Positions 9,971 to 18,474 of a stretch of 64,000 nucleotides of DNA are shown in pieces (within the stretch, counting starts at the first letter, position 1; every line of letters starts with the position of its first letter). The translations under genes and the position numbers were made by a program. Below the pieces are notes generated by a model that saw only the letters and a program-made list of their open reading frames with translations, was not told the DNA's origin and searched no databases. Origin of the DNA: DASSNU01 sp035701265 (GTDB lineage Bacteria; Gemmatimonadota; Gemmatimonadetes; Gemmatimonadales; Gemmatimonadaceae); NCBI GenBank assembly GCA_035701265.1, contig DASSNU010000011.1:7755-71754 (forward strand), read 5' to 3'.

Positions 9971-11455
9971 ATGCGCATGTTGACGGCGGAACCGATCCCG
10001 ACGGCGATCGCGCTCGCGATCGTCGCTGTGCTGCTCCTGGCCAGCGCGCTCTTCAGCCGCGCCACGGAGCGCGCGGGGATTCCCGTCCTGCTCGTCTTCC
10101 TGGTCATCGGCATGCTGGCAGGTTCCGAAGGGATCGGCGGCATTCCCTTCGAGAACTACCACCTGGCGTATCGGCTCGGCACCGTGGCGCTGGTGCTGAT
10201 TCTCTTCGACGGCGGCCTCAACACCTCGCTCGCCGTCGTGCGCCGCGTGGCCGCGCCGGCGGCCGTGCTGGCCACACTCGGCGTGCTCGGCACGGCGGCA
10301 TTGCTCGCGCTCGGCGCGCGGATGCTCGGGTTCGGATGGCCGCAGGCCGCGCTGCTCGGCGCGATCGTGTCCTCCACGGATGCGGCAGCGGTGTTCGCGG
10401 TGCTGCGCGGCAGCGGGATCCACCTGCAGCGGCGCGTGGCGGCAACGCTCGAGGTGGAGTCGGGCGCGAACGACCCGATGGCGGTGATCCTGACCACCGT
10501 CGTGACGGCGAGCCTCGTCGCGCCCGCGCAGGGGTTCGGATGGCACGTGCTGCTGTCGATCGGCACGCAGCTCGTGGTCGGGAGCGCCTTCGGGCTGGCC
10601 ATCGGCTACGGCGCGCGACACGTCATCGCGCGAACGAGGCTTCCCGCGGGGGGACTCTACGCCGTCATGCTCGTCGGCACGGCGTTCCTGGCGTTCGCGC
10701 TCCCGACGCTCGTTTCCGGTAGCGGCTTTCTGTCCGCGTACATCGCCGCAATCGTGCTGGGGAACTCCCAGCTTCCGTACAAGGCAGGGCTCACGCGCGT
10801 TCACGATGCGCTCGCCTGGCTGAGCCAGGTGACGATGTTCCTCATGATGGGGCTGCTGGTGTTTCCATCGCGACTCGTCGATGTGGCGGTCACGGGACTC
10901 CTGCTCTCGCTCTTCCTCGCGCTCATCGCGCGACCGGTGGTGGTCTGGCTCTGTCTCCTGCCATTTCGCTTTCCGGCGCGTGAGGTGGTGTACATCGGTT
11001 GGGTCGGGCTGCGCGGCGCGGTGCCGATCATTCTGGCGGCGTTCCCGGTGCTGGCCGGCGCCCCAGGTGCCGAGCGCATCTTTGACGTCGTGTTCTTCGT
11101 GGTGGTCGTGAGCGCGCTCGTGCCGGGCGCCACGGTTTCGCCGCTGGCGCGGCGATTGGGACTGGAAGCTTCGGAGCCTCCGGCGCCGGAGGCGGTGCTG
11201 GAGATCGAATCGCGCCTTCCGCTCAACGGCGAGCTCTTCTCGTTCTACGTGGACGAAGCGCTCCCGGTGGCCGGCGAGCGTCTGGTGGACATTCCTTTCC
11301 CCGAAGGCACGTCGGTGGCGCTCATCCTGCGTGGCCGGGAGGTGATTCCTCCCAAGGGGAGTACGACGCTCTTGCCGGGCGACCACGTGTACGTGTTCGC
11401 GCGCACCGGCGACCGCCCGCTCATTCAACTGCTGCTCGGCCGGCCGGAGCGGTAG
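9971..11455 (+). CDS. CPA1-type potassium/proton antiporter (NhaP2/CvrA-like)
   Basis: 494 residues. About twelve transmembrane helices fill residues 1-385, with the CPA1 ion-site motifs ILFDGGLNTS, SSTDAAAVFAVLRG and ESGANDPMAV (the ND pair of electroneutral CPA1 exchangers). The C-terminal part (about 405-494) is soluble and ends in a TrkA_C/RCK_C-like domain (VALILRGREVIPPKGSTTLL, LPGDHVYVFA), as in NhaP2/CvrA. It should exchange cytoplasmic K+ or Na+ for protons. The frame is open upstream, but the first helix begins right after ATG 9971. Shares its upstream region with mrp. Confidence 0.85.
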   Translation: MRMLTAEPIPTAIALAIVAVLLLASALFSRATERAGIPVLLVFLVIGMLAGSEGIGGIPFENYHLAYRLGTVALVLILFDGGLNTSLAVVRRVAAPAAVLATLGVLGTAALLALGARMLGFGWPQAALLGAIVSSTDAAAVFAVLRGSGIHLQRRVAATLEVESGANDPMAVILTTVVTASLVAPAQGFGWHVLLSIGTQLVVGSAFGLAIGYGARHVIARTRLPAGGLYAVMLVGTAFLAFALPTLVSGSGFLSAYIAAIVLGNSQLPYKAGLTRVHDALAWLSQVTMFLMMGLLVFPSRLVDVAVTGLLLSLFLALIARPVVVWLCLLPFRFPAREVVYIGWVGLRGAVPIILAAFPVLAGAPGAERIFDVVFFVVVVSALVPGATVSPLARRLGLEASEPPAPEAVLEIESRLPLNGELFSFYVDEALPVAGERLVDIPFPEGTSVALILRGREVIPPKGSTTLLPGDHVYVFARTGDRPLIQLLLGRPER

Positions 11456-11528
11456 TGAACGCGTCGCGCGGAACACACGGACGCCGCGGATCATTCACGC
11501 TGTGAACCGCACAGCACAGGAGGGTTGA

Positions 11529-12050
11529 ATGCCACGCAGGATTTCTTACGACAAGGTCGCTCCAGGGGCGATGCATGCCATGCTGGGGCTGGAGCGCTAC
11601 GTGCGCGAGTCGGGGCTGGAGCACTCGCTGCTCCATCTGGTGAAGATGCGTGCGTCGCAGATCAATGGGTGCGCGTACTGTCTGGACATGCACTCGAAAG
11701 ACGCGCGCGCCGACGGGGAGACGGAGCAGCGCCTCTACGTGCTGAACGCGTGGCGTGAGGCGCCCTTCTACACGCCGCGCGAGCGGGCGGCGCTCGCGTG
11801 GACGGAGGCGGTGACGCGGATCGGCGACGGCGTCTCCGACGAGCTGCTCGCGTCGGTGCGTGAGCACTTCAACGAGAAAGAGCTGGCCGACCTCACGATG
11901 GCCATCGTCGCGATCAACGGGTGGAACAGGTTGGCCATCTCGCTTGGCGCGGATGTCGGCAGCTACCAACCGGCCGCGCGGCGCACGGCGCCGGCCGATC
12001 GCGCGGAGAGTCGGAGCGAGCGCGCGCCGGAGCACGCCGAGGCGCGCTGA
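11529..12050 (+). CDS. AhpD-like carboxymuconolactone decarboxylase family protein
   Basis: 173 residues with the AhpD-like core at about 15-125 and the redox motif GCAYCLDMHSKDAR (CxxC plus the following His). Members are usually alkylhydroperoxidase-type reductases or carboxymuconolactone decarboxylases; the CxxC favours the redox role. CAGGAGGG sits 5-6 bases before the ATG. The C-terminal 30 residues are a charged tail not seen in the core family. Convergent with nirK, with a terminator-like inverted repeat in the gap. Confidence 0.88.
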   Translation: MPRRISYDKVAPGAMHAMLGLERYVRESGLEHSLLHLVKMRASQINGCAYCLDMHSKDARADGETEQRLYVLNAWREAPFYTPRERAALAWTEAVTRIGDGVSDELLASVREHFNEKELADLTMAIVAINGWNRLAISLGADVGSYQPAARRTAPADRAESRSERAPEHAEAR

Positions 12051-12056
12051 CCCCAA

Positions 12057-12104
12057 GGCGAGGACGACGACTGTACACCATGGCGCGCGCTAGTCGTCCT
12101 CGCC
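12057..12104. terminator. Inverted repeat at convergent gene ends
   Basis: GGCGAGGACGAC (12057-12068) pairs perfectly with GTCGTCCTCGCC (12093-12104). The right arm is inside the last codons of nirK. The 24-base loop is long, and no T-tract follows, so this is a weak terminator candidate for the AhpD-like gene. Confidence 0.4.
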
Positions 12105-13331
12105 GGTCTCCTCCACCACCAGCCGTCCGATCGCTCCCTTCTGCCCATGGCCGAAGGCGTGGTTCACGAACGCGAACTCGCCGGGGACGTCGCAGGTGAG
12201 CTCGAATCCCATTCCACCGCCGGCCGGCACGCTCCACGTCTGTACGCCGCGGATGCGATTCTCCGGCGGCTCGCCGAGATACACGACATCGAACTGCTCT
12301 CCCACAATGTGAAAGGCGCACTCGAGCGACGGCCCGGCGTTCACGACCCAGAAGCGCACGCGCTCTCCCTTGCGCACGCGGATGGGCTCGCGGCTGTACT
12401 GATCCGGGCGCCCGTTGAAGGTGACGACGTCGGGCAGCTCGGCGAGCATCTTCCGATAGTCTGACGGCCGCACGCCGTTCACCGCATCCGCCAGATAGTA
12501 CTCTCCCTGTACGAGCACGAACTCCCGCGCGGGCGGGAGTGGATCGCGTGGGGAGACGATGATCGCGCCGTACATGCCGGAACCGATGTGCATGAGCACC
12601 GGCGCCGTGCCGCAGTGATAGCAGAACGCCCCCGCGTAGCGCGGGCGGAAGCTGTACGACACCGACTGCCCCTTGCCCACAGAGCGAAACGCGACCTTGG
12701 GGTCGATCTGTGCCGCGTGAAAGTCCATGGAGTGCGGAACGACCGCCTCGTTGGTGAGCGTGAAGTTCACGGTGTCGCCCACGCGGCAGTGGATGATGGG
12801 ACCGGGGATGTTCCCCTCGAACGTCCATCCTGCCACCACGAGGTCGCTGGACACACGCACGGGCGCTTCCACTGCGCGGAAGTGGATGTCGAGCGTCCGC
12901 TCGCGCGAGAGCGGCGGCAGCGCAGGGTCGAATCGCTCGTAGCGCGCTTCCGCGGCGGTGGCCGGGAAGTGCGTGGTGACCGGATGCTCCTCGCGGTGCA
13001 GTGCGGTGTCGAGCCGGCTGTCCGGATTGTCGGTGCGCGGACCGCGGCGCGTCCCGGACGTATCGCGCGCGGCCTGTGTGCTTCCTGCTCCTCCACCGTG
13101 CTGCTCGGATTCGCACGCGGTGAGCGCCGCGCCGATTCCCGGAATGGCCAGGGTGAGCAGTGAGGCGCGCTTGAGGAAAGTGCGGCGGGTGTCGGGCGTC
13201 GCCAGCGACGCGTTCAGCGCGCCATCGCTGTCGTCCGCTGCACCGGATGCCGGAATCGCGCCGGCCTCGTGTGCGCCATCGCGCGCAGGGTCGTTGTGAG
13301 CCTCGGGATGCGCAGTCGTCGATTGGGACAT
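12090..13331 (-). CDS. nirK: Copper-containing nitrite reductase (NirK), Tat-exported lipoprotein type
   Basis: 413 residues. A Tat motif RRTFLK (49-54) with a hydrophobic stretch ending in the lipobox LTAC (C73) suggests export and lipid anchoring. Two cupredoxin domains follow. Type 1 copper ligands are H200, C240, H248 and M253; type 2 ligands are H205, H239 and H391; the catalytic pair is D203 (in HSMDFH) and H341. All are present, so it should reduce nitrite to NO. The long N-terminal extension before the Tat motif, and no clear ribosome site, make the start uncertain. A TGAC-N4-GTCA site lies 277 bases upstream, nearer the divergent radical SAM operon. Confidence 0.88.
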   Translation of the reverse strand: MSQSTTAHPEAHNDPARDGAHEAGAIPASGAADDSDGALNASLATPDTRRTFLKRASLLTLAIPGIGAALTACESEQHGGGAGSTQAARDTSGTRRGPRTDNPDSRLDTALHREEHPVTTHFPATAAEARYERFDPALPPLSRERTLDIHFRAVEAPVRVSSDLVVAGWTFEGNIPGPIIHCRVGDTVNFTLTNEAVVPHSMDFHAAQIDPKVAFRSVGKGQSVSYSFRPRYAGAFCYHCGTAPVLMHIGSGMYGAIIVSPRDPLPPAREFVLVQGEYYLADAVNGVRPSDYRKMLAELPDVVTFNGRPDQYSREPIRVRKGERVRFWVVNAGPSLECAFHIVGEQFDVVYLGEPPENRIRGVQTWSVPAGGGMGFELTCDVPGEFAFVNHAFGHGQKGAIGRLVVEETGEDD

Positions 13332-13607
13332 GGTGCGTTCACGGGTCCAGGCGCCGGCCGTGCCCGGTGCGGTGGGACGGCAGGCAACGGTTTGACCGCG
13401 CGCAGTCTAGAGCGCGCGGCGGGGACGCACGGGGGCGTGCCGTGCGCGGGTCGCATCCATCGTGGCACATTCCGCGGCGAATCGCGAGCCCTGTACGCGT
13501 GGCGAGCGCGGCGTGCCCGTTGCGCGACGCGATCCGAGGGGAGAGGGCGCGACGTCGTAACGCGCCCTGGTGTTTCGGTGAACGCGCATCGCGCGCAGGG
13601 CGTACGG

Positions 13608-13621
13608 ACGTGACAACCGTC
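13608..13621. promoter_or_regulatory. Crp/Fnr-type palindrome GTGACAACCGTCAC
   Basis: Perfect 5-bp arms GTGAC/GTCAC around AACC, in the 405-base gap (13332-13736) between the divergent nirK and radical SAM genes, 115 bases before the preferred GTG of the latter. Same consensus as the sites at 9887 and 57035. I see no other clear signal in this gap. Confidence 0.68.
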
Positions 13622-13736
13622 ACGCCATCGGGTGGAGGCGCCACGCAGCTTCTCAGCACTGCGTAGCGTGCACCCACGTCCCGCGCCGTCCGGTGCGGCG
13701 TGTGGCAACCTGTCCTCCTGCGCTGGAGCATCGCCG

Positions 13737-14921
13737 GTGCCCGATCAGCTTCCCGCCGCTCCGCCGGAACGCCCTTCGCTTGCCGCCACGGACTTCGATC
13801 GGGCCCCCTTCCTGGTGATCTGGGAAATGACGCAGGCGTGCGACCTGGCGTGCCGCCACTGCCGTGCGCTGGCGCGGCCCTGGCGCGACCACGCGGAGTT
13901 GACCACGGCCGAGGCCAAGCAACTGGTGGACAGCGTGTGCGCGTTCGGGCGGCCGCTCTTCGTGCTCACCGGTGGTGATCCGCTCAAGCGCCCCGACACC
14001 GTGCCGATCGTCGAGTACGCGGCGCGCGCGGGGCTGCGCGTCGCGCTCACGCCCTCCGGAACGCCGCTCATGACGCGCGACGTGCTCCAGTCGCTCCGGG
14101 ACGCCGGCCTGGCCCGCCTGGCGGTGAGTCTGGACGGGTCCACCGCGCTGATTCACGACCGCTTTCGCGGCGTGGCCGGTTCGTTCGAGTGGACGCTCCG
14201 CATGCTCGAGGCGGCGCGCGAGCTGCAGCTTCCCACACAGGTGAACACGACCATCTCGCACCACAACGTGGACGATCTGGAGGGGCTCATCACCCTCATG
14301 GCGCGTCTCGGCATTGTGCTCTGGTCCGTGTTCTTCATCGTCCCCACGGGGCGTGCACGCTCCGGCGATCTCACTACCGCCGATGAGTTCGAGCGCGTCT
14401 TCCACCGGCTGTACGACTTCTCACGCACGGCGCCGTTCGACATCAAGACCACGGCCGCGCCGCACTACCGGCGTGTGGTGTTGCAGCGGCAGGTGGCCGA
14501 GCGGCGCGCCGCGGCTCCGCCGCACGTGCCGCCGCCGCTCGCTGCCTCGCCCGGCTTCTCCCTGGGCGACGACATCGGCCGCGCGAAGGGTGTGAACGAC
14601 GGCAACGGCTTCCTGTTCGTGAGCCATCGCGGAGAGATCTATCCGTCGGGATTCCTCCCGCTGTCGGCGGGCAACGTGCGCACGCGCGATCTGGCCACTG
14701 TGTATCGGGAGAGCGCACTGTTCCGCGCGCTTCGCGATCCGGATCGTCTGGAGGGGAAGTGCGGCGTCTGCGAGTTTCGCGTGGTGTGTGGCGGGTCTCG
14801 CGCCCGCGCGTTCGCCATGACCGGAAACCCGCTGGCCTCGGATCCGTCGTGTGCCTACATCCCGCCCAGATGGAACACGAGGCAGCAGCGCGGTGAGGGC
14901 GTGCAGGAGCGTGCGCGATGA
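13737..14921 (+). CDS. Radical SAM/SPASM protein (TIGR04053-like)
   Basis: 394 residues. The radical SAM motif CDLACRHC (C35, C39, C42) binds the 4Fe-4S cluster, and LTGGDPL is the GGD SAM-contact loop. A SPASM-type auxiliary cluster region is near the end (CGVCEFRVVCGGSRARAF). TDFDRAPFLVIWEMTQACDL matches the TIGR04053 opening; relatives act on porphyrins or peptides. GTG 13737 has GGAG 8 bases upstream. An earlier in-frame GTG at 13632 would lie almost on the operator at 13608, so it is less likely. The stop overlaps the next gene's start (ATGA). Confidence 0.85.
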   Translation: MPDQLPAAPPERPSLAATDFDRAPFLVIWEMTQACDLACRHCRALARPWRDHAELTTAEAKQLVDSVCAFGRPLFVLTGGDPLKRPDTVPIVEYAARAGLRVALTPSGTPLMTRDVLQSLRDAGLARLAVSLDGSTALIHDRFRGVAGSFEWTLRMLEAARELQLPTQVNTTISHHNVDDLEGLITLMARLGIVLWSVFFIVPTGRARSGDLTTADEFERVFHRLYDFSRTAPFDIKTTAAPHYRRVVLQRQVAERRAAAPPHVPPPLAASPGFSLGDDIGRAKGVNDGNGFLFVSHRGEIYPSGFLPLSAGNVRTRDLATVYRESALFRALRDPDRLEGKCGVCEFRVVCGGSRARAFAMTGNPLASDPSCAYIPPRWNTRQQRGEGVQERAR

Positions 14922-16168
14922 TCAGCATCACGCGGCTGTACGCCGGGCGGAACACCCCCTCGGATGGTCTGCGCTACGGGGTGCAGGGTGTGGAGGGGGT
15001 GCGCGCCGAGGACATCGTCACGTGCACACCGCCGCCGAGCGCGGCGGCGCGCCGCCCGGTGGTGGTGTGGAACGTGGGGCGGCGGTGCAACCTGCACTGC
15101 GTCCACTGCTATTCCGATTCGGCGAATCGTGTGTACGAGGGAGAGCTGAGCACGGCGGAAGGCAAGGCGCTGATCGACGACCTGGCGGCGTATCGGGTCT
15201 CGGTGCTGCTCCTCTCCGGCGGGGAGCCGCTCATGCGGGCCGATCTCTTCGAGCTCGTGGCGCACGCGCGTGCACGCGGGGTGCGGGTCACGCTCTCCAC
15301 CAACGGCACGCTCATCACCGATGCGACGGCGACGCGACTTCGCGCACTCGGCGTCAGTTACGTGGGAATCTCGCTCGATGGGATCGGCGCCACGAATGAC
15401 CGCTTTCGCGGCCACAAGGGCGCATTCGCGCTGGCCATGGCGGGGTTCCGGAACTGTCGTGCGGTGGGACAGCGCGTCGGGCTGCGGATGACGCTTACGC
15501 GCCGCACGTGCGAGGACCTCGAGCGGATCTTCGACTTCATCGAGGAAGAGGGGATCGATCGCGCGTGCTTCTACCACCTGGTGTACAGCGGGCGCGGCAA
15601 TCGCGCGGACGAGCTGCCGCCGGCGCTCGCGCGAGCTGCCATGGACACGATTCTCCGCCGCACGCGCGAGCGTGCGTCAGGCGGCTGGGCGACGGAGATC
15701 TTCACCGTGGACAACCCTGCCGACGGCGCGTACCTGTATCTCCGTCTGCGCGAGGAGGACCCCGCGCGCGCGGCGGAGGTGCTCACGCTCCTGCGGTGGA
15801 ATGGAGGCGGCCTGCACAGCTCCGGCGTGGGGATCGCCAACATCGATTTCAAGGGGAACGTTCACCCCGACCAGTTCTGGATGAGCCACACGCTGGGGAA
15901 CGTGCGCGAACAGCCGTTCAGCGAGATCTGGAGCGGGAGCGCGGATCACGTTCTCCACGGGCTGCGCCACCGCGCGCCCCTGCTGACCGGGCGGTGCGGC
16001 GCCTGCCAGTGGAAGGACGTCTGTGGCGGCGGCTTCCGGGTCCGCGCGCTCCAGGTGCACGGCGATCCGTGGGCCGCGGATCCCGCGTGCTATCTCACTG
16101 ATGCGGAGTGCGGCCTCGTGCCGGGGAGCCGCATCCACGAGCCGGACTTCGCGCCGGGCGCGAGCTGA
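14918..16168 (+). CDS. Radical SAM/SPASM protein, NirJ/AhbC-like
   Basis: 416 residues. It begins MISITRLYAGRNTPSDGLRY, then RRPVVVWNVGRRCNLHCVHC, the signature opening of the heme d1/alternative-heme enzymes NirJ and AhbC. Cluster cysteines are C57, C61 and C64; the SAM loop is LLSGGEPL; a SPASM region with CGACQWKDVCGGGFRVRA is near residue 370. Such enzymes remodel side chains of siroheme-derived tetrapyrroles. No nirS or other heme d1 genes are in the window and the nitrite reductase here is the copper type, so the substrate is open. Overlaps the previous gene by ATGA, implying coupled translation. Confidence 0.85.
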   Translation: MISITRLYAGRNTPSDGLRYGVQGVEGVRAEDIVTCTPPPSAAARRPVVVWNVGRRCNLHCVHCYSDSANRVYEGELSTAEGKALIDDLAAYRVSVLLLSGGEPLMRADLFELVAHARARGVRVTLSTNGTLITDATATRLRALGVSYVGISLDGIGATNDRFRGHKGAFALAMAGFRNCRAVGQRVGLRMTLTRRTCEDLERIFDFIEEEGIDRACFYHLVYSGRGNRADELPPALARAAMDTILRRTRERASGGWATEIFTVDNPADGAYLYLRLREEDPARAAEVLTLLRWNGGGLHSSGVGIANIDFKGNVHPDQFWMSHTLGNVREQPFSEIWSGSADHVLHGLRHRAPLLTGRCGACQWKDVCGGGFRVRALQVHGDPWAADPACYLTDAECGLVPGSRIHEPDFAPGAS

Positions 16169-16630
16169 GTGGGCGCTGCACCCTGGGCGTACCGGGTGGC
16201 TGTGCTGGCGCACATCGCGGGCGTGGTGGTGTGGATGGGTGCGGTGGCGTACTACCTCCTCGTGCTCCGCCCCGCCTTTCGGATGTCGGGGATGGAGCGG
16301 CCGGCCACGTACCCGCTCATGGTGGCGATCAAGGCGCGTCTGCGGCGTGTGGTGGGTGCGGCCATCGTGGTGCTCGTGCTCTCGGGCCTCTACCTCGCGC
16401 ACGTCCGCGGGCTCCTCGCGCGTGGCGCGAGCGCTGCGCCGCGCGCGGCCGTGTTCCGGTGGAAGATGCTCGTGGTGGGCGTCCTGGTGGCCACGTTCCT
16501 CACGGCACTTCCACTCCTCGCGCGCGTGCGGCGGCCCGCGCTGCGCGGCCGGCTCTTCGTCGCGGTGCACGTCTTCGTGCTCACGGCTGGCGCCGTAGCG
16601 GCACTGCTCGGCGTCTGGTTGTCCCGATGA
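16169..16630 (+). CDS. CopD-like membrane protein
   Basis: 153 residues with four hydrophobic helices at about 7-30, 55-77, 97-117 and 127-150. The first helix pattern (LAHIAGVVVWMGAVAYYLLVL) resembles CopD-type and other small heme or copper-binding membrane proteins, with a conserved His and WMG. The GTG start directly abuts the stop of the radical SAM gene, so it belongs to the same operon. A role in copper or heme handling for NirK is an inference from context. Confidence 0.65.
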   Translation: MGAAPWAYRVAVLAHIAGVVVWMGAVAYYLLVLRPAFRMSGMERPATYPLMVAIKARLRRVVGAAIVVLVLSGLYLAHVRGLLARGASAAPRAAVFRWKMLVVGVLVATFLTALPLLARVRRPALRGRLFVAVHVFVLTAGAVAALLGVWLSR

Positions 16631-16713
16631 GCGCACCATCGTAGCCATGCGCGCTGAGCGACGATCGCGTTGCCCGTGGTGGCATCTCGTGCATGCCGTG
16701 CGCATCATTGCTC

Positions 16714-16795
16714 TGACACCGCGTCCGTGACACCGCGTGCGTGACGTCGCACGCCGCGCCGCGCACGTGACATCGCATGCGTGACACCGCGCCGC
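16714..16795 (+). repeat. Degenerate 14-bp repeats carrying TGAC half-sites
   Basis: Five copies begin TGAC at 16714, 16728, 16742, 16768 and 16782, with consensus TGACRYCGCRTGCG. Spacing is 14, 14, 26 and 14 bases. They fill much of the gap before the oxidase-like gene at 16845. The TGAC is the same half-site as in the Crp/Fnr-type palindromes, but no full palindrome forms here. Confidence 0.55.
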
Positions 16796-16844
16796 CGCAG
16801 TGCTGCGCGTGGATCGCGCCGGCCGCGCACCGCACTCGCTCGCC

Positions 16845-17300
16845 ATGCACTCTCTCGTTCGCCGTTACATCAAGACCGCCGTTCTCTTTCTCCTCGCCGG
16901 GCTCGCGCTGGGCGCGTGGATGGTGGTGCGCCGCGAGCTGCACGGAAGTCCGCCCGGTGCGTACGTGGTGAGCGCACACACGCACCTCATCTTCGTGGGG
17001 TTCGTGATGATGATGATCCTGGGCGTGGCGCTCTGGCTCTTCCCGCGCCCGGAGAAGGGAGACGAGCGGTACCGTCCCGCCGTGGCGAATGCCGCGTACT
17101 GGATGCTCACCGTGGGTACGGCGGTACGCGCCGTCGGCGAGCTGCTGCGGGCGGGATCCACTGCACACTGGCTGCGTTGGAGCGTGGTGGTGGCCTCTCT
17201 CCTGCAGGTCGTGGGACTCGTGACGTTCTTCTACACGATCTGGTCGCGCATTCGCGCGGTGGGGAGCGCGGTGCGCGAGGCCAGAGGGGAGCGCTTCTGA
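16845..17300 (+). CDS. Small heme-copper-oxidase-like membrane protein
   Basis: 151 residues, four transmembrane helices (about 10-28, 43-66, 80-100, 113-133). The segment VSAHTHLIFVGFVMMMILG resembles the heme-histidine helix of subunit I of cbb3 oxidases and NorB, but the protein is far too short for a catalytic subunit. Similar short proteins occur in denitrification gene groups. ATG 16845 places the first helix at the N-terminus. It overlaps the next gene by TGATG. An NO-related electron or heme role is a guess. Confidence 0.6.
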   Translation: MHSLVRRYIKTAVLFLLAGLALGAWMVVRRELHGSPPGAYVVSAHTHLIFVGFVMMMILGVALWLFPRPEKGDERYRPAVANAAYWMLTVGTAVRAVGELLRAGSTAHWLRWSVVVASLLQVVGLVTFFYTIWSRIRAVGSAVREARGERF

Positions 17301-17536
17301 TGTCCTCTTCCACCGGCGCGAGCGGGGGAGGGGCGGGAACCCCGCGCCGTATCGTGGACTTTCATCAGGACGACGAAGGGCACTGGGTGGCGGACCTCGA
17401 GTGCGGGCACACGCAGCACGTGCGCCACGATCCGCCATGGCAGGTGCGACCGTGGGTGGTGACGGCGGAAGGGCGCGCTGGCCGATTGGGAACCACGCTC
17501 GTGTGTGTGAGGTGCGGCGATGAAGAACGCGGGTGA
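17300..17536 (+). CDS. DUF3565 family protein
   Basis: 78 residues. The core reads IVDFHQDDEGHWVADLECGH then THVRHDPPW-like (TQHVRHDPPW), RPWVVTAEGRAGRLG and a closing CVRCG, the full DUF3565 pattern. The conserved cysteines and histidines (CGH, HVRH, CxxC) could bind a metal. The first 14 residues are a Gly/Ser-rich tail absent from the core. Its start overlaps the stop of the upstream gene and its end overlaps the VOC gene by 17 bases, so it is in the operon. Confidence 0.85.
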   Translation: MSSSTGASGGGAGTPRRIVDFHQDDEGHWVADLECGHTQHVRHDPPWQVRPWVVTAEGRAGRLGTTLVCVRCGDEERG

Positions 17537-18437
17537 GTCGGGCGCCGCGACGGCGCCGGTGGAGACTGTTCACGGCGCGCCGGAATCCGCGCGCGTGGGT
17601 GGCGTGCGGCTGCAGGTCTCCGATCTGGAGCGTTCGCTCGCTTTCTATCAGGACGTGCTGGGACTCCACCTCCTTGGCCGCGATGGTGAGTCGGCGTCGC
17701 TGGGCGCACAGGGAGGTGACGAGGTGCTCGTGCAGCTCGTCGCGCGGCGCGGCGCGCGTCCCGTGCCGCGCGGGGGGCGGTTGGGACTCTATCACTTCGC
17801 GCTGCTGCTTCCCGATCGCGCGGACCTGGGACGCTTTCTCTCGTCGCTGCGTGCGCACGGTGTGGCGGCGGGCGCGGCCGACCACGCGGTGAGCGAGGCG
17901 GTGTACCTGCACGATCCCGACAACCTGGGGATCGAGGTGTACGCGGACCGCCCGCGCTCCGCCTGGGAGCGGCGGAACGGTGAGCTGGTGATGACCACCG
18001 AGCCGCTCGACGTGCGTGACCTTTTCGCCGCGGCGGGGAATTCCCCGTGGACCGGTGCACCGGAAGGCAGCCGGATCGGTCACGTCCACCTGAGCGTGGG
18101 TGATCTCGCGCGCGCGGACGCGTTCTATCACGGCGCGCTGGGGCTCGAGCGCACGGTGTGGAGCTATCCCGGCGCCCTCTTCTTCGCCGCCGGCGGCTAC
18201 CACCACCACGTGGGGACGAACGTGTGGGCCGCGCACGCAGGCGCACCCGAGGCCGATGAGGCGCAGCTCCTGGAGTGGGAGCTGCTCCCGCCCACCGACG
18301 CCGCCGTCCGTGACGCCACCGCGCGGTTGGAGCAGGGGGGCTACGATGCGCAGCGCGATGCGCGCGGCGGTGTGGTAGCGCGTGATCCGTGGGGGACCGC
18401 GGTGCGCGTGCGCGCGGAGCGAGCACCGGCGCGCTGA
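17520..18437 (+). CDS. Two-domain VOC/glyoxalase family protein (catechol dioxygenase-like)
   Basis: 305 residues with two VOC modules: about 24-145 (GVRLQVSDLERSLAFYQDVL, GLYHFALLLPD, YLHDPDNLGIEVY) and about 178-295 (GHVHLSVGDLARADAFYHGA, YHHHVGTNVWAAH). The order and the HxH and E positions resemble CatE-type extradiol dioxygenases, which bind Fe(II). The real substrate cannot be told. Last gene of the run that starts at the radical SAM protein; overlaps DUF3565. Confidence 0.82.
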   Translation: MKNAGESGAATAPVETVHGAPESARVGGVRLQVSDLERSLAFYQDVLGLHLLGRDGESASLGAQGGDEVLVQLVARRGARPVPRGGRLGLYHFALLLPDRADLGRFLSSLRAHGVAAGAADHAVSEAVYLHDPDNLGIEVYADRPRSAWERRNGELVMTTEPLDVRDLFAAAGNSPWTGAPEGSRIGHVHLSVGDLARADAFYHGALGLERTVWSYPGALFFAAGGYHHHVGTNVWAAHAGAPEADEAQLLEWELLPPTDAAVRDATARLEQGGYDAQRDARGGVVARDPWGTAVRVRAERAPAR

Positions 18438-18474
18438 GCGCGACCGCGCGGTAGCCGGCCGCGCGCGATCGACC

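Noticed and set aside
13632..13736. Earlier GTG start for the first radical SAM gene
   Set aside because: It lies 10 bases from the operator palindrome and has no ribosome site; the added residues are not conserved-looking.
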